Origin: Flavobacteriaceae bacterium
Lineage (GTDB): Bacteria > Bacteroidota > Bacteroidia > Flavobacteriales > Flavobacteriaceae
Direction of reading: 5' to 3'
Length of the DNA stretch: 41,345 nt
Assembly: GCA_013373105.1 (NCBI GenBank)
Contig: JABXIJ010000062.1
Span: forward strand, 1 to 41,345
Positions 1 through 7,515 of the stretch are shown here, one piece after another (the first letter of the stretch is position 1; the number at the start of each line of letters is the position of its first letter). Under the pieces are notes generated by a model that worked only from the letters and a program-made list of their open reading frames with translations, had not been told where the DNA came from and made no database searches. The translations under genes were made by a program, and so were the position numbers.

Positions 1-190
1 ATTATTTACCTCTTCTCTTTTAATATATCTAGCATCAAGCTCAGTCATAATTAACTCTTTATTTGGCGAAGAAGTGGTATTAATTTGCTTGTCTTTTAAT
101 TCTTTAATTTCAGTTTCAGTAGAAGCTAATCGTTTTTTTATTTTGTCTAATTCACTTTCAACAGGAGTTTTCTCTTGCTTTATTTTTCAT
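1..190 (-). CDS. 5' end of an unrecognised gene, apparently frameshifted at its start
   Basis: A frame open from about 186 down to 1 runs off the left edge. It encodes a Lys/Glu-rich, coiled-coil-like stretch (for example ELDKIKKRLASTETEIKELK) and then a less charged part. That frame has no ATG, GTG or TTG until the ATG at 46-48. A well-placed ATG lies at 188-190 behind an A-rich leader and about 19 bases after a TAnnTTTG element, but it reads MKNKARENSC and stops. Removing one A from the A-rich run at 179-187 would join the two frames into a natural-looking start, MKNKQEKTPVESELDK. This may be a real frameshift, a sequencing indel, or a gene that starts at 48. I do not recognise the family. 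Confidence 0.5.
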
Positions 191-208
191 TTATTTTTTG
201 TTAATACA

Positions 209-216
209 CAAAGTTA
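209..216 (-). promoter_or_regulatory. -7 promoter element (TAACTTTG)
   Basis: On the minus strand this matches the Bacteroidota -7 consensus TAnnTTTG and lies about 19 bases before the ATG at 190. I see no TTG at the usual -33 distance, so only the -7 half is supported. Confidence 0.4.
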
Positions 217-288
217 AAATTTATTCAACATAATATAGAAATAATAATCAAATTACTTTTTAAAAATAGTTGGTTTACCTAACTATAA

Positions 289-1683
289 TTATTGATTAGT
301 ATACATTTCTGTAAAATATTTATAGAAATGAGGTATAGTTTCTATACCTTTTAAATAATTCCAAATACCAAAATGTTCATTAGGGGAATGTATAGCATCA
401 GAATCTAAGCCAAATCCCATTAAAATAGTTTTACTACCTAATTCTTGTTCAAATAATGAAACAATAGGTATACTACCACCACTTCTTTGTGGAATAGGTG
501 TTTTTCCAAAAGTTGTTTCGTAAGCTTTACTAGCTGCTTGATAACCAATATTATCTATTGGTGTAACATAGCCTTGACCACCATGATGAGGTTTTACTTC
601 TACTTTTACAGATTTTGGCGCAATACTTTCGAAATGCTTTTTAAATAATTCTGTAATTTCTTTCCAATCTTGATTAGGTACTAAGCGCATAGATATTTTA
701 GCGTAAGCTTTACTTGCAATTACAGTTTTTGCACCTTCACCTGTGTAACCTCCCCAAATTCCATTTACATCTAAAGTTGGTCTAATAGAATTTCTTTCGT
801 TAGTAGTATATCCTTTTTCACCATAAACATCTGCAATATCTAAAGCTTTTTTATAAGCCTCTAAAGAAAATGGTGCTTTTGCCATTTCTGCACGTTCTTC
901 ATCACTTAAATCTTCTACTTTATCGTAAAAACCTGGAATAGTAATATGATTGTTTTCATCTTGTAATGAAGCAATCATTTTTGCTAAAATATTAATTGGG
1001 TTGGCTACAGCACCACCATACAAACCAGAGTGTAAATCTCTATTAGGACCTGTTACTTCTACCTCAACATAACTTAAACCACGTAAACCTGTTGTAATAG
1101 ATGGAACATCTTTAGCAATCATTCCTGTATCTGAAATTAGAATCACATCGTTGGCTAATTTCTCTTTATTTCTTGGTACAAACCAAGATAAACTCTCAGA
1201 GCCAACTTCCTCTTCACCTTCAATCATAAACTTTACATTACAAGGCAAGTTACCTGTTTTTGTCATGTACTCTAAAGCTTTTACGTGCATATACATTTGT
1301 CCTTTATCATCACATGCACCTCTAGCAAAAATTGCACCTTCTGGATGCAAATCTGTTTTTTTAATTACAGGTTCAAAAGGAGGTGAATCCCATAAATTGA
1401 TTGGGTCTGGTGGTTGAACATCATAATGACCATAAACTAAAACTGTAGGTAAATTTTTATCGATTATTTTTTCTCCATAAACAATTGGGTAACCAGGAGT
1501 TTCACATAATTCTACGTTATCACATCCAGCTTCTTTAAGACTTTTTAAAACAAAATTTGCAGTATTTAAAACATCTTTTTTATAGGCAGAATCTGCACTA
1601 ACAGAAGGTATTTTTAAAAGATCTTTTAATTCGTTTACAAATTGATTTTTATTTTCGTTGATGTAGTTTTTAACTGAACTCAT
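289..1683 (-). CDS. M20 family dipeptidase (metallopeptidase)
   Basis: A 464-residue zinc metallopeptidase of the M20 family, of the carnosinase / cytosolic non-specific dipeptidase type, expected to hydrolyse dipeptides in the cytoplasm. Visible motifs: GHYDVQP at residues 85-91 (metal-ligand His86), ARGACDDKG at 120-128 (bridging Asp), EGEEEVGS at 155-162 (catalytic Glu and metal Glu), SDTGM near 185 (metal Asp), and a late His in DAIHSPNEHF. A dimerisation-type insert (GLRGLSYVEVEVTG, DLHSGLYGG) lies between the halves. There is no signal peptide. The ATG at 1683 is supported by an upstream TAnnTTTG element and by length. It is the likely end point of the peptide uptake route encoded further right. 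The exact substrate is not readable from sequence. Confidence 0.92.
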   Translation of the reverse strand: MSSVKNYINENKNQFVNELKDLLKIPSVSADSAYKKDVLNTANFVLKSLKEAGCDNVELCETPGYPIVYGEKIIDKNLPTVLVYGHYDVQPPDPINLWDSPPFEPVIKKTDLHPEGAIFARGACDDKGQMYMHVKALEYMTKTGNLPCNVKFMIEGEEEVGSESLSWFVPRNKEKLANDVILISDTGMIAKDVPSITTGLRGLSYVEVEVTGPNRDLHSGLYGGAVANPINILAKMIASLQDENNHITIPGFYDKVEDLSDEERAEMAKAPFSLEAYKKALDIADVYGEKGYTTNERNSIRPTLDVNGIWGGYTGEGAKTVIASKAYAKISMRLVPNQDWKEITELFKKHFESIAPKSVKVEVKPHHGGQGYVTPIDNIGYQAASKAYETTFGKTPIPQRSGGSIPIVSLFEQELGSKTILMGFGLDSDAIHSPNEHFGIWNYLKGIETIPHFYKYFTEMYTNQ

Positions 1684-1705
1684 TAAGTAAAATTTTTTAG
1701 TTGTT

Positions 1706-1713
1706 CAAAAATA
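1706..1713 (-). promoter_or_regulatory. -7 promoter element before the M20 dipeptidase
   Basis: The minus strand reads TATTTTTG, a full match to TAnnTTTG, 23 bases before the ATG at 1683. A matching -33 TTG is not evident. Confidence 0.4.
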
Positions 1714-1732
1714 GAAAAATATTAATGAAGGC

Positions 1733-1762
1733 TTTGAATTTTCTTTGGTTTGTTTATCTTTG
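1733..1762 (+). promoter_or_regulatory. Promoter of tRNA-Leu
   Basis: TTTG at 1733-1736 and TATCTTTG at 1755-1762 are separated by 18 bases. This is close to the ideal Bacteroidota promoter (TTTG, about 19 bases, TAnnTTTG). The tRNA starts 11 bases further on. Confidence 0.75.
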
Positions 1763-1773
1763 CAGACCAAATT

Positions 1774-1855
1774 GCAGGCGTGGTGGAATTGGTAGACACG
1801 CTAGACTTAGGATCTAGTGCCGCGAGGTGTGAGAGTTCGAGTCTCTCCGCCTGTA
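1774..1855 (+). tRNA. tRNA-Leu (anticodon UAG)
   Basis: An 82-base class II tRNA. The acceptor strand GCAGGCG (1774-1780) pairs with CGCCTGT (1848-1854), with one G-U pair at the end, followed by discriminator A. The anticodon stem CTAGA/TCTAG encloses the loop CTTAGGA, giving anticodon TAG (1808-1810), which reads CUA-type leucine codons. A variable arm (GCCGCGAGGTG region) and a T arm with GTTCGAG are present. CCA is not encoded. It stands alone, with its own promoter and terminator. Confidence 0.95.
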
Positions 1856-1865
1856 CAAAAAGAGA

Positions 1866-1895
1866 AACCTCAACTTTTAAAGTTGAGGTTTTTTT
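1866..1895 (+). terminator. Terminator behind tRNA-Leu
   Basis: AACCTCAACTTT (1866-1877) and AAAGTTGAGGTT (1879-1890) form a perfect inverted repeat, the innermost bases serving as loop, followed by a T run to 1895. This is a standard rho-independent terminator. Confidence 0.85.
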
Positions 1896-1994
1896 ATTTG
1901 GGATATAAAAAGATTTTTTTTAAAGTTAAAATATCTTATACATAAGTAAAAATTTAAGTCTCTTTTTAAAGTTAGTTTCATTTTAGATTTCGTT

Positions 1995-2426
1995 TTAAAT
2001 AATACTGAAATCTTCTGTCTTTTCTAATAATTGCCAAAAAGAAACATATTTTTCAGGTAAAACTGTTAATTTTCTTTTTTCTAAATCAATCCAAGCACCA
2101 AAAACTTCAATTACTGCAGCAATTTGGCTATTAGAATTGTAGATGTGATGTCTTAATTTCCATTTACGTTTATCTTTTGATAAACCTAACAATTTTACAT
2201 CTACTTTAATATTTTCTCCTGAAAGGATTTCTTTTCTAAATGAAGTAAATTCCTCAAATAAAATAGGACCAATATTATCTTTTGTTAACATATTTATAGG
2301 AAATCCTACATGAGCAAAGTAACGTATTCTAACTTCAGCAGCATAGTCATTATAGGCTGTATGACGCATGTGTCTGTTCATATCAAAATCAGACCATTTA
2401 GTGGCAAATTCAACTGTATAACTCAT
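1995..2426 (-). CDS. Acyl-CoA thioesterase, hotdog fold (YbgC/FadM-like)
   Basis: A 143-residue single hotdog domain of the 4-hydroxybenzoyl-CoA thioesterase-like group, expected to hydrolyse acyl-CoA thioesters in the cytoplasm. The N-terminal stretch WSDFDMNRHMRHTAYNDYA is the family signature (usually W-x-D-x-D-x-x-x-H-x-N-N-x-x-Y), with the acidic catalytic residue in the D-x-D. Here an Arg-His pair replaces the usual Asn, a modest deviation. The rest follows the usual strand order, including RHHIYNSN and AWIDLEKRKL. It lies downstream of the tail-specific protease on the same strand, separated by a terminator-like hairpin, so it is probably transcribed separately. The physiological acyl chain is unknown. 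Confidence 0.8.
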   Translation of the reverse strand: MSYTVEFATKWSDFDMNRHMRHTAYNDYAAEVRIRYFAHVGFPINMLTKDNIGPILFEEFTSFRKEILSGENIKVDVKLLGLSKDKRKWKLRHHIYNSNSQIAAVIEVFGAWIDLEKRKLTVLPEKYVSFWQLLEKTEDFSII

Positions 2427-2433
2427 TTTGTAA

Positions 2434-2467
2434 TATTAAAAAAACCTGACTTGAATTGCCAGGTTTT
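2434..2467 (-). terminator. Terminator behind the tail-specific protease
   Basis: AAAACCTG (2441-2448) and CAGGTTTT (2460-2467) pair around an 11-base loop. Read on the minus strand, the hairpin runs into seven T residues. It sits just past the protease stop codon and before the thioesterase start. Confidence 0.7.
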
Positions 2468-2487
2468 GTATGGTTTTAATGTAAAAA

Positions 2488-4623
2488 TTAGTTTTTAACT
2501 AACTCACTCTTTTGTTTAAGTTTTAGTTCACTTAGCACGTTTAAGGCTTCTGCAACATACATATCTTTTGCTAAGTTTTTATGCCAAGCATTTCTTTTTT
2601 CTTTTAAGTCTTCATTAGACTTAAAAAGTGCTTTTTCATACTTTGGTGAAGTAAAAGTTAAGTTTGATTGATAATCAAACACTGAGTTAAAGCGCTCACT
2701 TTCTTTTTCTTTCATTTCATTTTCTTTAAAAAACTTTTTATAGTTTAGAGAGAAGGTTGTGTTATCTTGATTTTTCTTTAACCATTTAGCATATTCATTT
2801 ACCAATTTAAAGTTATTATCATTTGCAATTCTTTCTTTACTCTTGTAAACAACATCAGCAAAATTAGCATAAGAATCTGTTCTTTTATAATTGGCTTGTG
2901 CCACTTTATCCCAATCTAAAGCTCCTTCTAAATCGCGTTCACCAAATTGCATATAACTTAGTCTACTAGGCATTGCAATATCAGAATACACTCCTTCTTT
3001 TTGAGTTGAACCACCATTAACTCTGTAGAATTTTTGGATAGTCATTTTTAAAAATCCAAGATCTTTTTCATAATTTGGATAAAACTGATTTATAGGCAGA
3101 ATATTCTGAACTGTACCTTTACCATAAGTCTGATTTCCTCCTAAGATAACAGCTCTTTTATAATCTTGCATTGCAGCTGCAAAAATTTCTGATGCAGATG
3201 CAGAAAATTCATTAACAAGTACAACTACAGCACCATCCCATTGCATTTTTGGATCTTCGTCTTTTTTTATGATTGGGTTTTCTCCTCTATATTTTACTTG
3301 TACCACAGGTCCTTCTTCTATAAACAATCCTGATATTTCAACTGCAGTTTTTAAAGATCCACCTCCGTTATTTCTTAAATCTACAATTAAGCCAGAAACT
3401 CCTTCTTTTTTAAGACGTTCAATTTCTTTCTCCATATCTTTTGCAGAATCTCTGTAGTTATTGTCTGAAAAGTCTATATAGAAACTTGGTAAGTTAATAA
3501 TGGCATATGTTTTACCATCTTTTTCTACAATACTCGATTTTACAAAAGTTTCATCTAACTGAACTACATCTCTAATAATAGAAATTGTTTCAATTGAACC
3601 ATCTAATTTTTTCTTTATGGTTAATCTTACCTCTGTTCCTTTTGGACCTTTTATAAATTTTATTGCGTCATCTAAACGCATACCAACAATATCTACAGGC
3701 TCTTCTTCACCTTGGCCTACTTTTAATATAATATCACCAGGTTCAAGTTCACCTTTTTTCCATGCTGGCCCTCCTGAAACTAATTCAAAAACGTGGGTAT
3801 AAATTCCTTTTTTCTGAAGACGAGCTCCTATACCTTCTAATTTTCCTGACATTCTTTGGTCAAAACGATCTTTAATATTAGGATCCATATATGTGGTATG
3901 AGGATCAAAAGCACCAACTACAGAATTTAAGAATGTAGAAAACCAGTCTTCATGCTCAAGCTCTTCTATTCTTATATAAAGCTCTTCCATGTTTTTAAGC
4001 ACTTCTGCTCTTGCTTCTTTTTCTAAGGTTTTAAAGTTTTTGGCTACAAAATTTTTGTCTTTCTTTTGCTTTTCTTTTTGTAATTCTGTTTGTTCTTGAA
4101 TTCTGCTTAAGGTTTGTAGCTTTAATTGTTTTCTCCAATAATCGATAAGTTCGTTATCGTTACTGGCAAATGGAACTTTTTCGTAGTCTAAATCTATGGT
4201 TTCATCTTTATTAAAGTTAAATGGTTGCTCTAATAACTGACCATAATATGACTTTGCATTTTTAATTTTTTCTAAAAATCTACCATAAACTAATTTATAA
4301 AAAGTTAAATCATCTTGTAATAGTTGATTGTCTATTTGGTACTTGTATTTTGAAAACTCTTTAATGTCTTGCTGTGTAAAGTAACGTTTACTTGGGTCTA
4401 AACCATCTATAAAACTGTTAAATACTTGCTCAGAAAAATCATCGTTCATGTCTTTTACAACAAAATGACCTCTGGTTAAAATATTTTTTAAAACGTAAAT
4501 AAGTACTTTGTCCTTTTCAGGATCGTTATTTGTGGTGTGGTTTGTATTAGCTTCAATAAAAAAAGCATTCAAAAATAATGCGAATGCTAACAAACCTGTT
4601 TTCAACCTAAATCTCATCTTCAT
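2488..4623 (-). CDS. prc: Carboxy-terminal (tail-specific) protease, S41 family
   Basis: About 711 residues, the usual length of Prc/Tsp, a periplasmic serine protease that degrades or trims proteins from their C termini. In order: signal peptide (FRLKTGLLAFALFLNAFFIEA), an N-terminal helical domain, a PDZ domain around residues 250-340 (GIGARLQKKG, GGPAWKKGELEPGDIILKV), and the S41 catalytic core with the Ser in FSASASEIF and the general-base Lys in YGKGTVQ. A C-terminal helical domain follows. I chose the ATG at 4623 because the frame opens further up only with TTG at 4632, and this start puts two Lys/Arg residues before the hydrophobic core. A minus-strand hairpin at 2434-2467 ends the transcript. 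All catalytic residues seen are intact. Confidence 0.92.
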   Translation of the reverse strand: MKMRFRLKTGLLAFALFLNAFFIEANTNHTTNNDPEKDKVLIYVLKNILTRGHFVVKDMNDDFSEQVFNSFIDGLDPSKRYFTQQDIKEFSKYKYQIDNQLLQDDLTFYKLVYGRFLEKIKNAKSYYGQLLEQPFNFNKDETIDLDYEKVPFASNDNELIDYWRKQLKLQTLSRIQEQTELQKEKQKKDKNFVAKNFKTLEKEARAEVLKNMEELYIRIEELEHEDWFSTFLNSVVGAFDPHTTYMDPNIKDRFDQRMSGKLEGIGARLQKKGIYTHVFELVSGGPAWKKGELEPGDIILKVGQGEEEPVDIVGMRLDDAIKFIKGPKGTEVRLTIKKKLDGSIETISIIRDVVQLDETFVKSSIVEKDGKTYAIINLPSFYIDFSDNNYRDSAKDMEKEIERLKKEGVSGLIVDLRNNGGGSLKTAVEISGLFIEEGPVVQVKYRGENPIIKKDEDPKMQWDGAVVVLVNEFSASASEIFAAAMQDYKRAVILGGNQTYGKGTVQNILPINQFYPNYEKDLGFLKMTIQKFYRVNGGSTQKEGVYSDIAMPSRLSYMQFGERDLEGALDWDKVAQANYKRTDSYANFADVVYKSKERIANDNNFKLVNEYAKWLKKNQDNTTFSLNYKKFFKENEMKEKESERFNSVFDYQSNLTFTSPKYEKALFKSNEDLKEKRNAWHKNLAKDMYVAEALNVLSELKLKQKSELVKN

Positions 4624-4683
4624 AAAAATCAATTATAATTATTTAAAATTTATATGCTAATCTACTAAAATAGTGCCAAACTT

Positions 4684-5202
4684 CTAACTTGCTTTTTTAT
4701 AAATACCTCTAAAAGCTTCAGAAATTACTTTCCCTTCTACATTAATATACTTCCAAAGCTGAGTTAATGAACCATCATTGTTTTTAGACCAAGTAACTCT
4801 ATTGTAGTAACTTCCTTTAGCTGTCTTCACCAAATCACTTTTTAAAATCATTTTACCATCGATTAAATTACCTTTTAAAACCAATGAAAATCCTGAGTTA
4901 TCAATTCATACTTGATTCCAAGAATCATCAACTTTATTGTAATAGTTATAACTGGTGCCTTTACTATTACTAGTTTTAGATTCCCAATTTTCTTGCATCA
5001 CACAATTGCTTTGCATTTTAACTAATCTGTTTTTTTCAATTAAATTGCCTTTGGTGTCGAAAACTTTCCAGTTACCTTCCCAAAAATCAAACTGACTGTA
5101 TTTTTCTCCTGCGCAAGGTGATTTTTGTTTGTTTTGACCCTTAGCAGTAAAACAAAAAAAAGTTAAACATATTACAATACTTACTCTGTAAAATACTCTC
5201 AT
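4684..5202 (-). pseudogene. Small secreted DUF1579-like protein with in-frame TGA
   Basis: One reading frame of 173 codons with a signal peptide (VSIVICLTFFCFTAKGQ), then CAGEKYSQFDFWEGNWKVFD, a start typical of small secreted Bacteroidota proteins resembling DUF1579. Codon 4906-4908 is TGA, and the same frame continues without a gap (IDNSGFSLVLKGN...) to a normal stop at 4684. The context is WNQV-stop-IDN. In relatives, as I recall them, this position reads W-x-Q-x-W-[IV]-D, so TGG (Trp) to TGA is the simplest explanation. TGA serves as an ordinary stop elsewhere in the window (6364-6366, 18503-18505), so recoding is unlikely. The second half has no good start of its own. Function unknown; probably a recent nonsense allele or a base-call error. 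Confidence 0.75.
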
Positions 5203-5292
5203 GCACTTGGTTCTGATTGCATTGCAATGTTACTGAAAATAAGCATGCTACAATCTTTAGAAAATGTTAAAAAGAAATCACTTAAAATAAAT

Positions 5293-5300
5293 TACATTTG
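5293..5300 (+). promoter_or_regulatory. -7 promoter element before surE (TACATTTG)
   Basis: A full TAnnTTTG match 17 bases before the surE ATG. The -33 region has only a weak GTTA-type match, so strength is uncertain. Confidence 0.5.
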
Positions 5301-5317
5301 TAATAAAATCAAACTAT

Positions 5318-6088
5318 ATGCAAGAAAAGCCGCTAATTCTAGTTACCAATGATGATGGTATTACAGCTCCAGGAATAAGAGCTTTAATTCGAATTATGAA
5401 TAAGATTGGAGAAGTTGTAGTGGTAGCACCTGATAGTCCACAAAGTGGTATGGGACATGCAATTACTGTTGATAATGTTTTAACATGTAACCCAATTACT
5501 ATAGATGATGGACCACAACTAGAATATACTTGTTCTGGTACACCTGCAGACTGTGTTAAAATGGCTGTTAGTGAAATTTTGAATAAAAAACCAGATTTAT
5601 GTGTTTCAGGTATTAACCATGGGTCTAACTCTTCTATTAACGTTATTTATTCTGGTACAATGAGTGCTGCAATTGAAGCTGGAATTGAAGGTATACCAGC
5701 TATAGGTTTTTCACTTTTAGATTTTAAATGGCATGCAGATTTTAAACCTGCAGAAGAGTTTGTAAAAAGTATAACTTTAAATACATTATTAAATGGCTTA
5801 CCTGAAGGTATTGTATTAAACGTGAACATTCCTAATCTTAAGAAAAATGAGATAAAAGGAACAAAAATTTGTAGACAAGCTATGGGTGTTTGGAAAGAAG
5901 ATTTTGATAAAAGAAAGAGTCCATTTGGTAAAGAATACTATTGGTTGTCTGGTGAATTTATCAATAAAGATAAGGGTCAAGATACAGATATTTATGCACT
6001 AGAAAATGGTTATGTTTCTATAGTTCCTGTTCAGTTCGATTTAACTGCTCATCATATGATTCAAAAATTAAACTCTTGGGATTTATAA
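5318..6088 (+). CDS. surE: 5'/3'-nucleotidase SurE
   Basis: A 256-residue nucleoside monophosphate phosphatase of the SurE family, metal-dependent and cytoplasmic. The diagnostic N terminus ILVTNDDGITAPGIRAL carries the metal-binding Asp12-Asp13 pair. Further signatures are VVAPDSPQSGMGHAIT (catalytic and metal-site Ser), TCSGTPADCVKM, and SGINHGSN (metal Asn). Length matches the family. The next gene overlaps its end by 13 bases and lpxB follows directly, so surE probably leads a surE, small membrane protein, lpxB operon. A surE-lpxB neighbourhood is common in this group. No anomalies seen. Confidence 0.95.
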   Translation: MQEKPLILVTNDDGITAPGIRALIRIMNKIGEVVVVAPDSPQSGMGHAITVDNVLTCNPITIDDGPQLEYTCSGTPADCVKMAVSEILNKKPDLCVSGINHGSNSSINVIYSGTMSAAIEAGIEGIPAIGFSLLDFKWHADFKPAEEFVKSITLNTLLNGLPEGIVLNVNIPNLKKNEIKGTKICRQAMGVWKEDFDKRKSPFGKEYYWLSGEFINKDKGQDTDIYALENGYVSIVPVQFDLTAHHMIQKLNSWDL

Positions 6089-6366
6089 CAAAAGAAACAC
6101 TACTTGGGGTTTGTCTATCAATACTAGCTACGTTAGCTGGTGGTTTTTTTTATATAGAGTTTTTCTCTAAACTAGGTTTCAAAGAAACTATAGTAATGAT
6201 TGAAGAAGCAAAGTTGTATGGTAAAATATTATCAATAGCTGCCATTCCAAATTTATTTGTATTCTTAGTACTAATTAAAAAGAAACAAGATTATAGAGCT
6301 AAAGGTGTTTTAATAACAACTATTTTAATAGCTTTAACAACTTTTGTACTAAAATATATAGCATGA
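6076..6366 (+). CDS. Small membrane protein between surE and lpxB
   Basis: A 96-residue protein with about three hydrophobic segments: LLGVCLSILATLAGGFFYIEF near residues 9-29, ILSIAAIPNLFVFLVLI near 51-67, and VLITTILIALTTFVLKYI near the C terminus. The frame opens with TTG at 6076, inside the end of surE. The next Met is in VMIEEAK, which would delete the first membrane segment, so the TTG start with translational coupling to surE is favoured. Its TGA overlaps the ATG of lpxB by four bases. No function is recognisable. Position suggests some link to envelope or lipid A synthesis, but that is only context. Confidence 0.7.
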   Translation: MGFITKETLLGVCLSILATLAGGFFYIEFFSKLGFKETIVMIEEAKLYGKILSIAAIPNLFVFLVLIKKKQDYRAKGVLITTILIALTTFVLKYIA

Positions 6367-7475
6367 AATATTACATAATTGCTGGTGAAGCTTCAGGAGA
6401 TTTACATGGCTCAAATCTTATGAAAGCATTGTACAAGAAAGACCCTAATGCAGATATTAGGTTTTGGGGTGGAGATTTAATGCAAGCTGTTGGAGGAACA
6501 CTGGTAAGTCATTATAAAGAAAGAGCTTTTATGGGCTTTTTTGAAGTAATAAAAAATCTAAATAAAGTACTTGTTTTTATAAAGTTTTGTAAACAAGATA
6601 TCGTAAAATTTAATCCAGACGTAATTGTATTTATAGATAATTCAGGCTTTAATTTACGTATAGCAAAATGGGCAAAAAAAGCTAGTTTTAAAACCAATTA
6701 TTACATATCTCCTCAAGTTTGGGCTAGTAGGGCAAGCAGAGTAAAAAAGATAAAAAGAGATATAGACAATATGTTTGTAATTCTTCCTTTTGAAAAAGAT
6801 TTTTACAAACAATTCGATTACAAAGTTCATTTTGTAGGTCATCCTTTAATAGATGCAATAGCAGATAGAATACAAGTAGATGAATTAAGTTTTAGAAACG
6901 AACATAACTTAGGCAAGAAACCTATAATAGCTGTTTTACCAGGTAGTAGAAAACAAGAAATTAATAAAATGTTATCGGTTATGCTATCTTTAGTGAATGA
7001 GTTTTCTGAGTATTATTTTGTGATTGCTGGTGCACCTAGTCAAGAAAATATTTTTTACCAAAGAATAATTAAAAATAATAAAGTAGGTTTCGTACAAAAC
7101 AAAACATACGATTTATTATCAATTTCAACAGCCGCATTAGTAGCTTCAGGTACAGCAACATTAGAAACAGTTTTATTTAAAGTACCTCAGGTAGTTTGTT
7201 ATAAAGGAAGTTTTATATCGTATCAAATTGCGAAAAGAATTATTACGTTAAAGTATATTTCTCTAGTTAATTTAATAATGGATAAAGAAGTTGTAACAGA
7301 GTTAATTCAAAACGATTTTACTACAGCTAAACTAAGAGAAGCTTTGTTAAATATTTTAACTGAAGACACCAGAAAAAAAATGTTTCTAGATTATTTTGAT
7401 TTAGAAAAAAAACTAGGTGGTAAAGGAGCTTCAGAGAAAACTGCACAACTTATTATTGAGGGCTTAAGTAGCTAG
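6363..7475 (+). CDS. lpxB: Lipid-A-disaccharide synthase
   Basis: A 370-residue GT19 glycosyltransferase that joins UDP-2,3-diacylglucosamine and lipid X to make the lipid A disaccharide, at the inner face of the cytoplasmic membrane. Motifs in order: AGEASGDLHGSNLM (residues 7-20), YISPQVWASRASRVKKI, VGHPLIDAI, VLPGSRKQEI, and ASGTATLETVLF near the donor-binding site. Length is normal. The ATG at 6363 overlaps the upstream stop as ATGA, which supports coupled translation. Its presence confirms a Gram-negative envelope with lipid A. Confidence 0.95.
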   Translation: MKYYIIAGEASGDLHGSNLMKALYKKDPNADIRFWGGDLMQAVGGTLVSHYKERAFMGFFEVIKNLNKVLVFIKFCKQDIVKFNPDVIVFIDNSGFNLRIAKWAKKASFKTNYYISPQVWASRASRVKKIKRDIDNMFVILPFEKDFYKQFDYKVHFVGHPLIDAIADRIQVDELSFRNEHNLGKKPIIAVLPGSRKQEINKMLSVMLSLVNEFSEYYFVIAGAPSQENIFYQRIIKNNKVGFVQNKTYDLLSISTAALVASGTATLETVLFKVPQVVCYKGSFISYQIAKRIITLKYISLVNLIMDKEVVTELIQNDFTTAKLREALLNILTEDTRKKMFLDYFDLEKKLGGKGASEKTAQLIIEGLSS

Positions 7476-7515
7476 AGTTCTTATTATTTGTATTTTTTTG
7501 TACCTTTATTATGCT

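Noticed and set aside
1151..1417. A long open frame on the plus strand opposite the M20 dipeptidase
   Set aside because: It is the antisense of strongly conserved catalytic motifs and shows no family character or start context.
4684..4884. The second half of the interrupted secreted protein as a gene of its own
   Set aside because: It would need a TTG start, has no leader, and continues the upstream frame without a gap across the TGA.
4906..4908. UGA read as tryptophan or selenocysteine
   Set aside because: TGA is an ordinary stop for other genes here (6364-6366, 18503-18505), and I recognise no selenocysteine element nearby.
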